Both the position numbers and the translations under genes were made by a program. Of a stretch of 49,357 nucleotides of DNA, positions 47,169-49,357 are shown piece by piece (within the stretch, counting starts at the first letter, position 1; the number at the start of each line of letters is the position of its first letter). Source of the stretch: Betaproteobacteria bacterium (lineage in GTDB: Bacteria > Pseudomonadota > Gammaproteobacteria > Burkholderiales > SG8-39); the NCBI GenBank assembly GCA_947467435.1, contig CANIIA010000010.1, positions 1 to 49,357 on the forward strand. The letters are read 5' to 3'. The notes under the pieces are model-generated. The model was not told the DNA's origin. It was given only the letters and a program-made list of their open reading frames with translations, and did no database searches.

Positions 47169-48395
47169 TTATTGTAATCGGCTCGGGCGATTTAATTGGC
47201 ATGATGTTGGCTGCGTCGCAACATAGGCGGGAATCGTTTGCAGGGTACGCCAAGCCAACGCGCTGGATTCGGATGCAATCTGTGTTCCTTCGCGTTTTGC
47301 GAGTTCAGCGATGTATAAGGGCATCAACAGTTGATGATCAAAGCGACGCATCTGTACTTCGCCCGTCTCGCCCATAAAGCGACGATTTTCTAAGGCGAGC
47401 GCGATCGGTAAGGCGTGTGTGCTCTGCGCTTGCAGCGTCGCTGCGTGCAGCATCTGCACCAGGGTATGTAAGCGCGCAAAGTGATAATCCGTGCCGTAAC
47501 GGGCTTGAAATTTTTCGGCGCGCTGTTGTTCAGCGCGCGTGGTGGCATTGATGTGCCAATCGGTCACATCAATCACACGTCCCGCGGCGGCCTCGCCCAT
47601 TGCGCTCACGGCACCCGGGCTGCCTGCGTAAAAGGTATAAAAACGCAGCGCGCTGCTAGATTCACGCGCCGCTTTGACCAACAAATTAAGATCGGGCCCC
47701 CAATTACCAGTGAGTACCGTGTCGGCATGTGCGGCGCGCATTTTGGCAATGTACGGCGCAAAGTCACGCACTTGACCCAGTGCATGTCGATCTTCACCGA
47801 CAATTTGTATATCGGGTCGACGCAGTGCAAGTAATGCGCGCGCAGCGCGCGCAAACTCATGACCAAAGGCGTAGTCCTGGACGATGAGATAAACGCGTTT
47901 CACCTCAGGCGTGCGTGCGATGTGTGCTGTCAATGCCTCCATGCGCATCCCCAAATGTGCATCAAACCGAAAATGCCAAAAACTACATCGCGCTTCCGTC
48001 AGGGCGGGGTCGGTTGCCGCGTAATTGAGTAGCAACACAGCGCGTGCCGGATCGCGCTCGTTGTGTCGATGAATGGCTTCGATCAACGCATGGGCCACTG
48101 CTGAACTTTGACCTTGTATGATCACACGTGCGTCTTGATCGATGGCTTGGCGCAGCGCGATTAAGCTCTCTTGCACAGTGCCTTTGTTATCCAACGCAAG
48201 AACCTCCCATGCGTTGCGCGCCGTCGGTAGCGCGTTACGCAGCGCCACCTCATCGCGTAAACGTCGTAGTGCTAATTCACCAGTGAGCGCAAATGGACCG
48301 GACAGTGGATCAATGAATGCAAGTCGCGTTTGCGCTTGTGCAGGTAAGCCCATGATGGCGAGTATCAGTGCGCAACACATCCGCAGGTAGTGCAT
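47169..48395 (-). CDS. ABC transporter periplasmic ligand-binding protein (LivK-like), diverged paralogue
   Basis: MHYLRMCCALILAIMGLPAQAQ signal peptide; MRMEALTAHIARTPEVKRVYLIVQDYAFGHEFARAARALLALRRPDIQIVGEDRHALGQVRDFAPYIAKMRAAHADTVLTGNWGPDLNLL. ATG at 48395 preferred over TTG at 48449. Confidence 0.88.
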   Translation of the reverse strand: MHYLRMCCALILAIMGLPAQAQTRLAFIDPLSGPFALTGELALRRLRDEVALRNALPTARNAWEVLALDNKGTVQESLIALRQAIDQDARVIIQGQSSAVAHALIEAIHRHNERDPARAVLLLNYAATDPALTEARCSFWHFRFDAHLGMRMEALTAHIARTPEVKRVYLIVQDYAFGHEFARAARALLALRRPDIQIVGEDRHALGQVRDFAPYIAKMRAAHADTVLTGNWGPDLNLLVKAARESSSALRFYTFYAGSPGAVSAMGEAAAGRVIDVTDWHINATTRAEQQRAEKFQARYGTDYHFARLHTLVQMLHAATLQAQSTHALPIALALENRRFMGETGEVQMRRFDHQLLMPLYIAELAKREGTQIASESSALAWRTLQTIPAYVATQPTSCQLNRPSRLQ

Positions 48396-48480
48396 TAGCC
48401 TGCTACGCAAACACACTCGATCGCGTTGATCTGTTGGGTTCAAAAGCAATCCTCACGCGCTGGTTGTTTGTCAGCGCTGT

Positions 48481-48509
48481 AAAAAAAAACGGGGGCATAC
48501 AGCCCCCGT
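48481..48509 (-). terminator. Rho-independent terminator for the upstream (minus-strand) ligand-binding protein gene
   Basis: ACGGGGGC (48489-48496) / GCCCCCGT (48502-48509), 5-nt loop, followed on the minus strand by a T-run (A-run at 48481-48489 on plus). Confidence 0.9.
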
Positions 48510-48559
48510 GATGATGTGTACGTCATTGTTGCTTCGTGTTTCGTGGACCGCCCAAAAAA

Positions 48560-49357
48560 TTAAGGACGTTTCATTTGGCACGAAGTGGGTTGTGCCGATG
48601 TGTAGCCCTCGAGGCGAGCATCAGTTTTAAATCCGAGGCCGGTGTTTTCAACGTCGTATTTCACTTCTTTGGGACCACCTCGCGCGGCAGTTTTGTACAC
48701 CGTCGATAAGTACAGCGGTTGAATCAGCTGGTGATCTTGTTTACGCATTTCAACTTCACCTGTGTCGGCCTCAAACTTCATGCCTTCCAGTGCGAGCGCT
48801 ACTTTTTTCGGATCATCAGAGCGCGCATCGGCGATGGCTTTGGCGAGCATCTGCATCGATGTGCGTACGCGTAGGTAGTAGAAGTCATTTTTATATTTTT
48901 GCTCGAACGCCACAGCAAATTTTTCTGTTTTGTTCGGCACAATATTTTCATGCCACTCGGTGATTTGCTTGACGCGCCCCTCAGCGGCTTCACCCATGCC
49001 TGGCAGTGCGCCCAAACCGCCACCGTAATAGGTGTAGAACGTGGCGTTCAGACCGGCATCTTTTGCCGCCTTGGCGAGCAAGGTCATGTCGGTGCCCCAG
49101 TTGCCAGTAATGATGGTGTCAGTACCAGCTTGCTTCATCTTGGCTACGTACGGTGAAAAATCCTTCACCTGACCCAGCGGGTGAAGGTCATCGCCCACGA
49201 TTTGTATATCGGGCCGCTTGATGCGAAGCATCTCGCGCGCTGCTTTTTTGACGGCGTGGCCATGCGAATAATCTTGGTTGATCAGGTAGACCTTTTTGAT
49301 CTCTTTGTTCTGCGCCATCCAGGTGGTTAAGGATTCCATTTTCATGTCGCTGTTGGC
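48560..49357 (-). CDS. ABC transporter periplasmic ligand-binding protein (LivK-like), 5' end beyond the window
   Basis: MKMESLTTWMAQNKEIKKVYLINQDYSHGHAVKKAAREMLRIKRPDIQIVGDDLHPLGQVKDFSPYVAKMKQAGTDTIITGNWGTDMTLL; frame stays open (ANSD) to 49357. Confidence 0.93.
   Translation of the reverse strand, partial: ANSDMKMESLTTWMAQNKEIKKVYLINQDYSHGHAVKKAAREMLRIKRPDIQIVGDDLHPLGQVKDFSPYVAKMKQAGTDTIITGNWGTDMTLLAKAAKDAGLNATFYTYYGGGLGALPGMGEAAEGRVKQITEWHENIVPNKTEKFAVAFEQKYKNDFYYLRVRTSMQMLAKAIADARSDDPKKVALALEGMKFEADTGEVEMRKQDHQLIQPLYLSTVYKTAARGGPKEVKYDVENTGLGFKTDARLEGYTSAQPTSCQMKRP

Noticed and set aside
1-49357. Mobile element, prophage, toxin-antitoxin or defence system
   Set aside because: No transposase, integrase, recombinase, phage structural, nuclease or TA-like ORFs recognised; content is metabolic and transport.

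Overview
The window is a dense, protein-coding bacterial chromosomal segment. Its gene families (TctC/Bug binding proteins, CaiB CoA-transferases, FadE-type dehydrogenases, TRAP and Liv transporters) resemble Burkholderiales/Betaproteobacteria; that taxonomic guess is inference. I found no rRNA, tRNA, CRISPR, IS element or phage module. Content: five orphan TctC/Bug solute-binding proteins; an acyl-CoA catabolic island with two paralogous CaiB-type CoA-transferases flanking an alpha-methylacyl-CoA racemase, four acyl-CoA dehydrogenases, an enoyl-CoA hydratase, a thiolase, a FadJ-like bifunctional protein and an IclR regulator; several SDR/MDR oxidoreductases; a PiT phosphate transporter with its DUF47 partner; two TRAP permease pairs and one DctP; a three-gene biotin-dependent carboxylase next to a HAPMO-like Baeyer-Villiger monooxygenase; and a livFGMH ABC transporter with two paralogous binding proteins. 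The strongest candidate for something new is the split carboxylase at 25.8-29.2 kb. Its DRE-TIM (pyruvate-carboxylase type) carboxyltransferase keeps the metal/lysine core but has lost the Arg, Tyr and Thr positions used for pyruvate, suggesting a different substrate, and it sits directly upstream of the monooxygenase. All calls come from reading the supplied translations and DNA; no searches were run.
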